A stretch of 64,000 nt of DNA, taken from contig NZ_CP094380.1 of assembly GCF_022809775.1 (NCBI RefSeq), positions 3,013,501 through 3,077,500 of the forward strand. Direction: 5' to 3'. This stretch comes from Pseudodesulfovibrio tunisiensis. GTDB taxonomy: Bacteria; Desulfobacterota; Desulfovibrionia; Desulfovibrionales; Desulfovibrionaceae. Positions within the stretch are counted from its first letter, which is position 1; the number at the start of each line of letters is the position of its first letter. Both the position numbers and the translations under genes were made by a program. The notes below the pieces were generated by a model. That model worked only from the letters and a program-made list of their open reading frames with translations, was not told the origin of the DNA and did no database searches. Below are positions 25,199 to 33,539 of the stretch, piece after piece.

Positions 25199-26314
25199 AT
25201 GGCATCCCTCGTCATTGACAATGTTCGCAAGTCCTTTGGCTCCGTGGAGGTGCTCAAGGGCATTGATATCGCCATTGAACCGGGCGAATTCCTGGTGCTT
25301 GTCGGCCCGTCCGGGTGCGGCAAGTCCACGCTCCTGAATCTCATTGCCGGGCTGGAAACCGTGACTTCGGGCGAAGTCCGCATCCGGGATCGCGTGGTCA
25401 ATCACGTGCCGCCCAAGGATCGGGATATCGCCATGGTGTTCCAGTCCTATGCGCTCTATCCCAACATGACCGTGCGCAGGAACCTGTCCTTTGGTCTGGA
25501 AACCCGGAAGATGGACAAGGACGAGATCAGGCGGCGCATCGCGCATGTGGCCGAGATTCTTCAGATCGACAATCTGCTGGACCGCAAGCCGTCCCAGCTT
25601 TCCGGGGGCCAGCGTCAGCGCGTGGCCATGGGCCGCGCCATTGCCCGCGATCCCCTGATCTTCCTGTTCGACGAACCCCTTTCCAACCTCGACGCCAAGC
25701 TGCGCGTGGAGATGCGCACCGAGATCAAGAAGCTGCATCAGCGGCTCGGTACCACCATCGTGTACGTGACCCACGATCAGATCGAGGCCATGACCCTTGC
25801 CGACCGCATCGCCATCATGAAGGACGGCATCGTGCAGCAGTTCGACACCCCGGCCGGGGTGTATTCGGACCCGAGCAACCTGTTCGTTGCCGGATTCATC
25901 GGTTCGCCGTCCATGAATTTCATCCCCGTGACGCTGGAGCAGGGCGAGGGCGGCATGCTTGCTGCCCCGTTGACCAATTCCACGGGCCAGACCTTCCGCA
26001 TTCCGGTGCAGGCAAAAGGTCGGCTTGCCCCGGGCATGAAGGCAATCATGGGCATCCGGCCCGAGAGCTTCACGGACATGCAGGAAGGCATGGCGAGCTG
26101 GGACAACATCGTTGCCGTGGACTGCACGGTCAATGTCATGGAACCCACTGGCCCGGATACCCTGATTCATGTTGACGTGAACGGGGTGGAAACCGTGTGC
26201 CGTTCCTGTCCGGACTATGCCGGAAAGGCCGGGGAGACCATGCGTCTCGCCTTTGACGCAACCAAGCCCCTGTTCTTTGATCCCGAGACCGGGATTCGAA
26301 TGGACAAGAAATAA
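25199..26314 (+). CDS. Sugar ABC transporter ATPase (UgpC/MsmK/MalK type)
   Basis: 371 residues. Walker [11 protein letters not shown]-loop [14 protein letters not shown], signature [14 protein letters not shown], Walker [18 protein letters not shown] and the switch His in [10 protein letters not shown]. The C-terminal about 135 residues form the TOBE/regulatory domain of MalK-like ATPases ([23 protein letters not shown]). It powers import through the two permeases. All subunits of a carbohydrate importer are therefore present. Confidence 0.95.
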   Translation: MASLVIDNVRKSFGSVEVLKGIDIAIEPGEFLVLVGPSGCGKSTLLNLIAGLETVTSGEVRIRDRVVNHVPPKDRDIAMVFQSYALYPNMTVRRNLSFGLETRKMDKDEIRRRIAHVAEILQIDNLLDRKPSQLSGGQRQRVAMGRAIARDPLIFLFDEPLSNLDAKLRVEMRTEIKKLHQRLGTTIVYVTHDQIEAMTLADRIAIMKDGIVQQFDTPAGVYSDPSNLFVAGFIGSPSMNFIPVTLEQGEGGMLAAPLTNSTGQTFRIPVQAKGRLAPGMKAIMGIRPESFTDMQEGMASWDNIVAVDCTVNVMEPTGPDTLIHVDVNGVETVCRSCPDYAGKAGETMRLAFDATKPLFFDPETGIRMDKK

Positions 26315-26335
26315 AAAGCAAGAGAATACAGTACA

Positions 26336-27007
26336 ATGAAGCGTAGCGAAATCAATGGATACATCCGCGAGGCCAAGGCGTTTCTTGCGGAACATCAGTT
26401 TCATCTGCCGACATGGGCGTTCTGGTCCCCCGAGGACTGGAAGGGCAGGGGCGACACCGAGGTGGTTGCCAATCAGCTCGGCTGGGATCTCACGGATTAC
26501 GGCAAGGGCGATTTCGAGCATCGCGGTCTGATTCTGTTCACCATCCGCAACGGCAACATGGCCACGGGCCATCCCAAACCGTATGCGGAAAAGATCATGA
26601 TCGTGCGCGAGGCCCAGATTTGCCCCATGCATTTCCACTGGACCAAGATGGAGGACATCATCAACCGGGGCGGCGGCAATCTGGTCATCGAGCTGTACGG
26701 CTCGGACAGGGATGAGCAGCTCTCGGACCAGCCTCTGGCCGTGAAGGTGGACGGCATGGAACGCGTGGTGGAACCGGGCGGCAAGGTCGTGCTCGTCCCG
26801 GGTGAATCCATTACCCTTGAGCGTGGCATGTATCATCGTTTCTACGGCGAACAGGGCAAGGGCCACGTGCTGGTCGGCGAGGTTTCGTCCGTGAACGATG
26901 ACAACACGGACAACCGGTTTCTCAACCCCATGCCCCGTTTCCCGGAAATCGAGGAGGACGAGGCCCCGCTGCACCTGCTGTGCACGGATTACCCCGACTA
27001 CGTGTAG
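26336..27007 (+). CDS. D-lyxose ketol-isomerase-like cupin protein
   Basis: 223 residues. It resembles the D-lyxose isomerase family (cupin fold, D-lyxose to D-xylulose). YIREAKAFLAEHQFHLPTWAFW is near the N-terminus. Metal ligands are likely in CPMHFHWTKMEDIINRGGG and in the later ITLERGMYHRFYG. It lies 21 bases after the transporter ATPase gene, which suggests that the imported sugar is an aldose such as lyxose or mannose. No sugar kinase gene is adjacent. Identification is by pattern memory. Confidence 0.8.
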   Translation: MKRSEINGYIREAKAFLAEHQFHLPTWAFWSPEDWKGRGDTEVVANQLGWDLTDYGKGDFEHRGLILFTIRNGNMATGHPKPYAEKIMIVREAQICPMHFHWTKMEDIINRGGGNLVIELYGSDRDEQLSDQPLAVKVDGMERVVEPGGKVVLVPGESITLERGMYHRFYGEQGKGHVLVGEVSSVNDDNTDNRFLNPMPRFPEIEEDEAPLHLLCTDYPDYV

Positions 27008-27027
27008 TTCGAGAAAAACGGAAGAGA

Positions 27028-27348
27028 GCCTTTGGCGATCGGGGTTCATGGCGCTACGCTGCCTGTGAAGGATGAGGCAACTTGCCCCGCTTGCATGGCG
27101 ACGTAGTGGCTTGCGGAACAGTCCTTCTTGTCCTGTCGATGAAAGTGATTCAGGGGAAACGGACAAGCAAAAGAAGAACTTTTTTTTTGGATTTTTCCGT
27201 TTCTGGAATTTGAAGAGGCCGGAAGCATGTCCCGACAGGGCATGCTTCCGGCCTCTTCAAATTCCAGAAACAGAATGGGGATCCAAGGGGCCTTGCTCCT
27301 TGGCGGGTCCGGGCAGAGCCCGGCCCCCCGGGAGGGTCGCCGAAGGCC
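27028..27348 (-). repeat. Composite 3'-end repeat, copy 3 (complete, inverted)
   Basis: On the minus strand it starts 5 bases after the hicB-like stop. Module B (27348-27277) leads into hairpin A, arms 27199-27229 and 27241-27271 being perfect over 31 bp with loop TCCCGACAGGG (plus strand). The inner repeat follows (27054-27063 and 27097-27106; CTACGCTGCC/GGCGACGTAG), then the closing end GCCTTTGGCGA at 27028-27038. It fills the space to the D-lyxose isomerase-like gene. Two frames that cross it are artefacts of the repeat. Confidence 0.88.
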
Positions 27349-27353
27349 TCTTC

Positions 27354-27758
27354 CTATTCCTGTCCGAACACGTCGTTGCGCATGGCTTCGCGCGCGGCCA
27401 CGGCGAGGAAATCGGCGGGGTCGACGCCGTAGGATTCGGCATAGCGCACGATGCGGTCGAGCAGGTGGCCGTGCAGGGTGACTTCCACTGTCTCGAAATC
27501 CGAGCCGTCTCCGGCCACTTCCACGGATATGGTCTTGTTGCCTCGGGTCTCGGGCAGTTCCCGGATTTCATCCGGGGACATGGGTGCGGGCAGCTCCTGA
27601 CCGGATTCGGCCTGAAGCTCGGCAAACATGGCCAGAGCCTCATGCGCCATGTCCACGGCTTCTTCCTCGTTTGCGCCAAAGGTCACGCATTCCGGAAAAT
27701 CCGGGAAAGTCACGGCAACGCCTTTCTTTTCCTGTTCAAGGACAGCGATGTATTTCAT
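27354..27758 (-). CDS. HicB-family protein without a HicA partner
   Basis: 134 residues from ATG 27758 (GGAGAACCTTCC upstream). The N-terminal half is a HicB fold: MKYIAVLEQEKKGVAVTFPD, then FPECVTFGANEEEAVDMAHE. The C-terminal half has an arc/CopG-like helix set (VEVTLHGHLLDRIVRYAESYGV). HicB antitoxins normally pair with a 60-residue HicA ribonuclease; I find no HicA frame on either side. It may therefore act as an orphan DNA-binding regulator. It ends against repeat copy 3. Confidence 0.85.
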   Translation of the reverse strand: MKYIAVLEQEKKGVAVTFPDFPECVTFGANEEEAVDMAHEALAMFAELQAESGQELPAPMSPDEIRELPETRGNKTISVEVAGDGSDFETVEVTLHGHLLDRIVRYAESYGVDPADFLAVAAREAMRNDVFGQE

Positions 27759-28013
27759 GGAAGGTTCTCCTTTTGGTCGATTGACCGGCACATGCCGGGT
27801 AACAGCCTTCTACCTGCAAACGCGCCGATCGTCACCTGTTCGCCATGCGGAAAATAACGGACTGTGCCAGAGTTCGATCTAGACATTTTCATGAAAAGTG
27901 GACATGGTTATCATGCGCGCCAAAGCAGGAGGTTCCATGGATACGCCCGGCTGATCCGTTTCCACGCGACAGGGGAAGACCGAGCCTCGCAACGCCAAAA
28001 CCGGACGGGGGAT

Positions 28014-29204
28014 ATGGCACAAAAGCATTACGTCCTCGATACCAACGTCCTCATTGAAAATCCGAAATCCATTGCTGCCCTGAGAAACGGGCAGGACAAC
28101 CAGATCTACATTCCCTACACGGTTCTGGCCGAACTGGACGGCCTGAAAAAGGACCCGCGCATCGGCCATGTCGTGTCACAGGCCGTGCGCGCCATTCTGC
28201 ATGACGAAAACATCAATGTGTTGGCGCCGGAATTTGCGGTCACTTTGACCGACGAATGGATGGATGACCGCATTCTCAAGGAGATCATGCACATGGCCCC
28301 GGAACAGGCCATGCTGATCACCAATGATCGCATCCTTCAGATCAAGGCTCGATGCCACGGCATTCCGTGCGAGGAGTATCGGGATTCCGATCCGTTCCGG
28401 TCCGAGTCGCAACGGTACACCGGATTCGTGGAGGACGGCGAGACCGTGATTCCCAACAGTTTCACCTGGGAAAGCGGCATGCCCGTGTTTCATGGCAGTG
28501 GCGGTCCCAAACCCGTGAACTACACGCATGAGGTCTGGGGAGTCCGGCCACGCAGCGTGTATCAGAATCTGGCCTTCGAACTGATGCTGGACGAAGACAT
28601 CGATCTGGTGTCGATTCAGTCCGAGGCCGGATACGGCAAGACGTTTCTGTCCCTGGCTGCGGCCCTGTATCTGACTCTGGAGCGCAAGGACAATGTGTTC
28701 CGCAAGATATATCTGGTCAAGCCCGTGGTGGAAATCGGCGCGAAAATGGGGTATCTTCCGGGGGATATCGAGGAGAAGATGCTGCCGTACATCAAGTATG
28801 TGCAGGACCTGCTGCTCAAGCTGCACGACGTCCGCAGCGCCAATCGTGTCTTCAAGGACCCGGGCGCGGACAATCTCAGCCTGAATCCCAAACGGTTCGA
28901 AATTCAGCCCGTGGCGTTTCTCCGGGGCATGAACATCGAAAACGCCGTGGTCATCGTGGATGAGATGCAGAACCTGTCCCGGGGCGAGACCCGGGCGCTG
29001 CTCACCCGCATGGGTGAGGGCGTGAAGTGCATCTGTCTGGGCGATACCCGGCAGGTGGACAACCCGTACCTGAACGAGTCCAACAACGGGTTGAACTGGA
29101 CCGTGAAGAAACTGAAAGGGTTCAGGAATTACGCGCACATGGTGCTCAAGGGCGACCGTTCGCGCGGGCCCATCACGGACATCGTGCTCAAGGCGAAACT
29201 CTAG
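28014..29204 (+). CDS. PIN-PhoH ATPase/ribonuclease
   Basis: 396 residues from ATG 28014 (ACGGGGGAT upstream). A PIN nuclease domain comes first (YVLDTNVLIENP, then LAELDGLKK and ITNDRILQIKA). The PhoH domain has Walker A SEAGYGKTF (about 203), VKPVVEIGAKMGYLPGD and Walker B VIVDEMQNLSRGE. Proteins of this PhoH2 type are RNA helicase/ribonucleases. The frame is open 50 codons further upstream without a ribosome-binding site. The 255-base leader also contains a 5-codon frame, ATG at 27937, right after AGGAGG. Confidence 0.92.
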   Translation: MAQKHYVLDTNVLIENPKSIAALRNGQDNQIYIPYTVLAELDGLKKDPRIGHVVSQAVRAILHDENINVLAPEFAVTLTDEWMDDRILKEIMHMAPEQAMLITNDRILQIKARCHGIPCEEYRDSDPFRSESQRYTGFVEDGETVIPNSFTWESGMPVFHGSGGPKPVNYTHEVWGVRPRSVYQNLAFELMLDEDIDLVSIQSEAGYGKTFLSLAAALYLTLERKDNVFRKIYLVKPVVEIGAKMGYLPGDIEEKMLPYIKYVQDLLLKLHDVRSANRVFKDPGADNLSLNPKRFEIQPVAFLRGMNIENAVVIVDEMQNLSRGETRALLTRMGEGVKCICLGDTRQVDNPYLNESNNGLNWTVKKLKGFRNYAHMVLKGDRSRGPITDIVLKAKL

Positions 29205-29256
29205 AAAATCCGCGCCACATCGGAATTCCCGGTGTGGCGCGTCCAAGGATTGGTAC

Positions 29257-30345
29257 ATGATTCGGCGCGTTCTGATCCCGCTGGTTGCGGGATTCGTACT
29301 GTTTTCGGCTCTGCCGGTTCGGGCGACCCCGCTGGAACCGGCCGCGTTTCCGTCTCTGGAATCCGCCATACGCATCCGGGGGCCGTTGACCTTCTGCGGC
29401 GAGCGGGTCCCTCTGGAGGATTCGCAGGTGCGCGAGCGTCTTGAAAAGGAGCTTCTGCTCATGCTTTGGGACCGCGCTCAGATCATCCTGTATCTCAAGC
29501 GTTCCACGCGGTTCTTCCCGCATATCGAAAGGGTGTTTTCCGGGGCCGGACTGCCCTCGGACCTGAAGTACGTGGCCGTGATCGAAAGTGCGCTCCTGTC
29601 CCACGCCGGGTCGCATGCCGGTGCGCGCGGGGTCTGGCAGTTCATCCGCTCGACGGGCAGGAACTACGGACTGACCGTGAACCGGTACATCGACGACCGG
29701 CGCAATTTTCATTTCGCCACCCGGGCCGCTGCCCGGTATTTCCGCGATCTGTACGGCATGTTCGGGTCATGGACCATGGCCTGCGCCGCGTACAACATGG
29801 GGGAAAAGGGGCTGGAAAGGCGCGTCAGGCAGCAGAAGGTGTCGAACTACTATCGGCTGCACCTGCCTCTGGAAACCCAGCGCTACATGCTCCGGGCCAT
29901 TGCCGCGAAGATCATTCTGTCCGATCCGGCCCGGTTCGGATTCCGGCTCGAACCCCGGGACCATTATCCGCCGATCCGGTTCGACCGGGTGCGGCTCAAG
30001 ACCCGATGGACCGTGCCCGTGGTGGTGATTGCCGAGGCTGCAAAAACGGATTTCAAGGGGATCAAGGACCTGAATCCCCAGCTTCTGGACGATGTGGTGC
30101 CGGGCGGGGATCATTCCCTGTTTCTGCCCGAGGGCGCGGCCAGGAATTTTGCCAAACGGTTCCAGCCGCTGATCGAGAAGTATCGTGCCTCGTATCGGGG
30201 CAAGAGCTATACCGTGCGGCGGGGCGACACACTGTCCGCCATTGCCCGCAAGCATGGAATGCCTCTGTCCCGGCTGCTCAAGCTCAACGGCATGCACCGC
30301 AGGAGCACGATACACCCGGGACAGAAGCTGGTGATCATGAAGTGA
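29257..30345 (+). CDS. Lytic murein transglycosylase with LysM domain (MltD-like)
   Basis: 362 residues. Signal peptide ending near ALPVRA. The SLT domain has catalytic Glu109 in LKYVAVIESALLSHAGSHAG, with the family motifs ARGVWQFIRSTGRNYGL and ACAAYNMGEKGL. A C-terminal LysM (about 317-361: SYTVRRGDTLSAIARKHGMP) binds peptidoglycan. It cleaves the glycan strands in the periplasm. It follows phoH by 52 bases with no clear terminator between. Confidence 0.93.
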   Translation: MIRRVLIPLVAGFVLFSALPVRATPLEPAAFPSLESAIRIRGPLTFCGERVPLEDSQVRERLEKELLLMLWDRAQIILYLKRSTRFFPHIERVFSGAGLPSDLKYVAVIESALLSHAGSHAGARGVWQFIRSTGRNYGLTVNRYIDDRRNFHFATRAAARYFRDLYGMFGSWTMACAAYNMGEKGLERRVRQQKVSNYYRLHLPLETQRYMLRAIAAKIILSDPARFGFRLEPRDHYPPIRFDRVRLKTRWTVPVVVIAEAAKTDFKGIKDLNPQLLDDVVPGGDHSLFLPEGAARNFAKRFQPLIEKYRASYRGKSYTVRRGDTLSAIARKHGMPLSRLLKLNGMHRRSTIHPGQKLVIMK

Positions 30346-30360
30346 TGAAGCCGGGCCGCG

Positions 30361-30717
30361 TCAGGCTTCCAGTTCGGCAATGAGCCATTCCTTGATGGCC
30401 GGGGTGAGTTCGAGAATGCCCTTGATGCCGCCGATGTCCTTTTTCAGGTCCGCGGCCAGATCGGGCGGCAGTTTCTTGGAACAGAGCACGGTGGAACCGT
30501 AGTTGTCCATGCGCATGAGCACGACCTTGGGTTCTTCCCACGTGTCGATGGCAAAGTAGATGGAATACTCGCCGCTCCGGGTCACCGGGGCGCGCATGGC
30601 GTCGCGGTAGTTGTTGTTGCCCCATTCCAGATACATGGTGATGGCGTCCTCGTGAATCATGTCCCAGTTCACTTCGTTGAGCCACTGCTTGCAGGCGTTG
30701 ACGTCTTCGTTGTTCAT
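30361..30717 (-). CDS. Conserved-looking soluble protein of unknown function
   Basis: 118 residues, no signal peptide or membrane segment. Rich in acidic and aromatic residues (NEVNWDMIHEDAITMYLEWG, EYSIYFAIDTWEEPKVVLMR), with an alpha/beta pattern and a helical C-terminus. AAAGGAGAAAAGC before the ATG is a strong ribosome-binding site. It is divergent from the TetR regulator. I do not recognise a family. Confidence 0.75.
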   Translation of the reverse strand: MNNEDVNACKQWLNEVNWDMIHEDAITMYLEWGNNNYRDAMRAPVTRSGEYSIYFAIDTWEEPKVVLMRMDNYGSTVLCSKKLPPDLAADLKKDIGGIKGILELTPAIKEWLIAELEA

Positions 30718-30728
30718 GCTTTTCTCCT

Positions 30729-30756
30729 TTGAGCAAGGGATTGGACCTGATATAAT
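30729..30756 (+). promoter_or_regulatory. Sigma-70 promoter of the TetR-family gene
   Basis: TTGAGC, 16 bases, TATAAT (perfect -10), 120 bases upstream of the regulator start. It overlaps the ribosome-binding region of the divergent gene, so binding of the regulator here could affect both. Confidence 0.75.
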
Positions 30757-30875
30757 AATAGCATCATGGAAAAATATGGTCCAGACCGGAACAGGGAAAC
30801 ATGAAAAGGATGATGCGGCTGGGTTTCGTATCGAACGTTGTGTACAAGTAAAACCTTTGAAAGAAGGGGAAAAGC

Positions 30876-31532
30876 GTGAAGCCGAAACGGAGCGACGGAA
30901 AGGCTACCAAGGCAAAGCTGCTGGATATCGCCCTGGAAAAGTTCGCGAAAAAGGGGCGTGATGGCGTGGGCATCCGGGAATTGGCCCGGGAAGGGGAAGT
31001 CTCCCTGAACACCGTGATGTACCATTTCGAGTCCAAGGAGAACCTGTACCGGGAAGTGGTGACCTATTCCCTGGAGCGGGGGCTCAACTATCAGGAACTG
31101 TTCGACATCCATTCCAAGATCGACTTTTCCGACAGGCAGGCTGTTTCCGATGCCATGTTCGGGATCATCCGCACGCTGTTTCTGGAAACCGCGCGCGAGG
31201 AGTTCATCCCGCAGTCCGACCTGATCGTGCAGACCGTGTTCGGTCGCGATTCGATCCTGCACAGGACCCTGCTTGAGGGGTTCATGATTTTCGAGAACGG
31301 CATGCTGGCCTTTCTCAAGCGCGCCGGCATTGAAATGGCCCGGGAAAAGGCGGTGTTCTGCCACACCCTGATGTGGTCGCAGCTCCTGTACTACGTGAGC
31401 GCGCGGGACATGGCCAAGCTCGACCTCGGGCTGGAGGAACTGCCCCCGGATTTCTACGAGCACATTGCGTGGAAGGTGACGCGGGCCTGTTGCAGGGAAG
31501 TGGGATTGCCCGATCCTTCGCCCCTGAACTAG
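30876..31532 (+). CDS. TetR-family transcriptional regulator
   Basis: 218 residues from GTG/ATG region at 30876 with GAAGGGGAAAAGC upstream. The N-terminal helix-turn-helix is typical (ATKAKLLDIALEKFAKKGRD then GIRELAREGEVSLNTVMYHF, SKENLYREVV). The larger C-terminal ligand domain resembles the CerR/DUF1956 subgroup (ARDMAKLDLGLEELPPDFYE). Such regulators often control an adjacent efflux system; none lies here. Its 3' end overlaps the convergent PqqD-like gene by four bases. Confidence 0.9.
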   Translation: MKPKRSDGKATKAKLLDIALEKFAKKGRDGVGIRELAREGEVSLNTVMYHFESKENLYREVVTYSLERGLNYQELFDIHSKIDFSDRQAVSDAMFGIIRTLFLETAREEFIPQSDLIVQTVFGRDSILHRTLLEGFMIFENGMLAFLKRAGIEMAREKAVFCHTLMWSQLLYYVSARDMAKLDLGLEELPPDFYEHIAWKVTRACCREVGLPDPSPLN

Positions 31533-31936
31533 TCCGCGTTTTCGGATTCGACCCGGCGGATGCCGATGATGCCGCGCTGACCAAGGGTCTTGAGAAACGC
31601 GGCAGTGGAAAGTTCCGCCTCGCGGTTTTGCAACTGGAAGTGCGCGGCCAGAGCCGAGGCTATGTCCCGCACCGAATCCGCGCCGTTGATGCGTTCCCAG
31701 ACAAACGTGCCCAGACGGTCCAGCTCCAGTTTTCTGATCAGGGGAGCACCGTCCCACAGTCCGGCCCGCGCCGCAATGCGCGCATACCAGGGCCGGAGCG
31801 CAAGAGGGTAGTTCAGTCGCACCAGACCGGAGTCCAGATGGTTTTCGGTCACTTCGCGGTTGCGGACCGGAACCATGTCCAGCGCCTGATTCCGATCGAA
31901 TTCCGGGAGCGGCGTTTTTTTTCTACGCAACTGCAT
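31529..31936 (-). CDS. PqqD-family-like protein
   Basis: 135 residues from ATG 31936; a GTG at 31954 is an alternative. Residues about 20-130 show the PqqD pattern: VRLNYPLALRPWYARIAARAG in the first half, then LDRLGTFVWERINGADSVRD, IASALAAHF and AELSTAAFLKTLGQRGII. PqqD proteins bind precursor peptides for radical-SAM enzymes, but many stand-alone homologues have unknown roles, and no precursor or radical-SAM gene is near. It overlaps the upstream gene by 14 bases. Confidence 0.75.
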   Translation of the reverse strand: MQLRRKKTPLPEFDRNQALDMVPVRNREVTENHLDSGLVRLNYPLALRPWYARIAARAGLWDGAPLIRKLELDRLGTFVWERINGADSVRDIASALAAHFQLQNREAELSTAAFLKTLGQRGIIGIRRVESENAD

Positions 31937-32825
31937 ACCGATCACAGATTTCACTGAATTCGCGTTTGGAGATTTTCACGCGGCCGTAGGCTGCCACGGA
32001 AAGTATGGCGCTTGTTTCCGGGGGAAGCCAGACCCGTCCCCGGGAAAATTCGTCCCGCCCCAGAAGTCTGCGTATCGGAGAAGCAAGCGTTTCCCCGGCC
32101 CATGATATCGTTTCCCGTTCGGTTTCCAGATTTTGACGTTTCGGCAGGAGTTCGGCATGAACTGTGCGGACCCAGTGTTCGAGCGTGCTGTTCTCCAGCA
32201 GAACCGATGCCGGGGCATGGCGTTGCAGCAGCAGGAACGTGCCGCGTTTTTTTCCGGGAGTTTCCCTGTTGTCCGGGGAACGGTGGAAAAGCAGGGAAAA
32301 GTGGCCGGGGTGAAACGAGAATTCGTGCAGCCGCCAGTCTCCTGCCAATCTGGCGTTCAGGCCGAACGCAGTCCATGGGCGGGTCTTTCCGGCCAGATGA
32401 TCCCGGAATGAAAACAGGACCCGGGCCGCAGGACTCGTATCCGTCTCCTTGTGAAGAAAGAACTGGATCAGGGCGGCAAGCCCGGTGTCGGGATTGTGGA
32501 TGATCGCGCCAAGTCCGCGTTCGGATTCCGTGTTCCAGGAAAAGCTCTGAAGCCGCAGCCCGGACCATTCCAGTCGGGTGACCGCATCGGCCCACACCTG
32601 AGGCGTCTCTCCCTTGTCCACTGGCTGGAGGCGGGTTTCCCGGAATTCCCTTTCCAGTTTTCTCAGGTGCTTGTCAAAGGAGAACGCTCCCGAAATCTGC
32701 TCCCACTTGACCTCGCAGGTCGGACGCTGGTCGGCATGCAGCAGAAATCCGTTTTTTTCCAGAGCCGCGATTTCCCATCCCCGGGGCAGCGAAAGGCTGA
32801 TTCCGTTCCAGGCTATGCGAGCCAT
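31923..32825 (-). CDS. Unknown protein upstream of the PqqD-like gene
   Basis: 300 residues, soluble. It starts MARIAWNGISLSLPRGWEIA, and LHADQRPTCEVKWEQISGAF follows soon after, a pattern of mixed strands with several Trp. The C-terminal part ends REFSEICDRYAVA. I know no family for it. It overlaps the downstream PqqD-like frame and begins 2 bases after the next gene's stop, so the three minus-strand genes (31529-33427) look like one operon. Confidence 0.7.
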   Translation of the reverse strand: MARIAWNGISLSLPRGWEIAALEKNGFLLHADQRPTCEVKWEQISGAFSFDKHLRKLEREFRETRLQPVDKGETPQVWADAVTRLEWSGLRLQSFSWNTESERGLGAIIHNPDTGLAALIQFFLHKETDTSPAARVLFSFRDHLAGKTRPWTAFGLNARLAGDWRLHEFSFHPGHFSLLFHRSPDNRETPGKKRGTFLLLQRHAPASVLLENSTLEHWVRTVHAELLPKRQNLETERETISWAGETLASPIRRLLGRDEFSRGRVWLPPETSAILSVAAYGRVKISKREFSEICDRYAVA

Positions 32826-32827
32826 GG

Positions 32828-33427
32828 CTATCTGGGCACGAAGTCACCGAGGCTCAGACGGACGTTCCTGCCCTTGCCACCCCGGGATTCCCTGTGCTTC
32901 TTTTGAAAGCAGTCGAATTCCTGCTCCAGCCTCGACTGCCATGTCATCTTGATGGATACGCCGGGCCTGAGTTCCGGGTCGCGGCTCCACATGAGCACCA
33001 CGTTCACGGTGTCGTCCTTTTCCGTGAACACCCATTCCCACGCGATCACGTTGTGAAACGGGTCCCCCAGCCAGTTCTGCGCATCCCCGAACTTTTCCTT
33101 GTAGAGCTTCAGAAGCCGTTTGAACAGCTTCTGGCTGCGGTCCTCGAACTTGATCTTGATGCGCAGAATCTTTTCCGGATGCACGCAGTTGCCGAAGACC
33201 AGACTGCCGCCGCGTACGCCGGGCAGGGTCTCGCCCTTGATGTGCGCTTCGGTCAGAAACGGAGCGTCGGGCATGGGGCTGATGGTGTCGAGGTGGCAGT
33301 GCCCCAGATATTTCTGCACGGACTCGCCGAGTTCGAACACGGCCAGCTTGCGCGGTACTCCGCCCGCCAGGGCCGTTGAAGCCGTCAGGACCAGACACAG
33401 CAGGATGGGCAGGAATGTTTTTTTCAT
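32828..33427 (-). CDS. Secreted protein of unknown function
   Basis: 199 residues with a signal peptide (MKKTFLPILLCLVLTASTALAG). The mature part contains a histidine/cysteine stretch (YLGHCHLDTISPMPDAPF), GGSLVFGNCVHPEKIL and DAQNWLGDPFHNVIAWEWVF, and ends basic. Two or three cysteines could pair. First gene of a three-gene minus-strand unit with the unknown and PqqD-like proteins. No family recognised. Confidence 0.75.
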   Translation of the reverse strand: MKKTFLPILLCLVLTASTALAGGVPRKLAVFELGESVQKYLGHCHLDTISPMPDAPFLTEAHIKGETLPGVRGGSLVFGNCVHPEKILRIKIKFEDRSQKLFKRLLKLYKEKFGDAQNWLGDPFHNVIAWEWVFTEKDDTVNVVLMWSRDPELRPGVSIKMTWQSRLEQEFDCFQKKHRESRGGKGRNVRLSLGDFVPR

Positions 33428-33539
33428 GACGCCATATTACCGTGTTGAAAAAAACTTGTCCATCGAAGCATCGGTATTTTACACTCTGTGACAGCCCGTC
33501 CATTTCGGCGGGATCGGCCGAAAAAACATGGGGGAAAGC

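Noticed and set aside
27937..27954. Five-codon frame (ATG 27937) behind a strong AGGAGG upstream of phoH as a leader peptide
   Set aside because: It has no run of regulatory codons and no attenuator structure nearby, so I list it only as a remark in the phoH entry.
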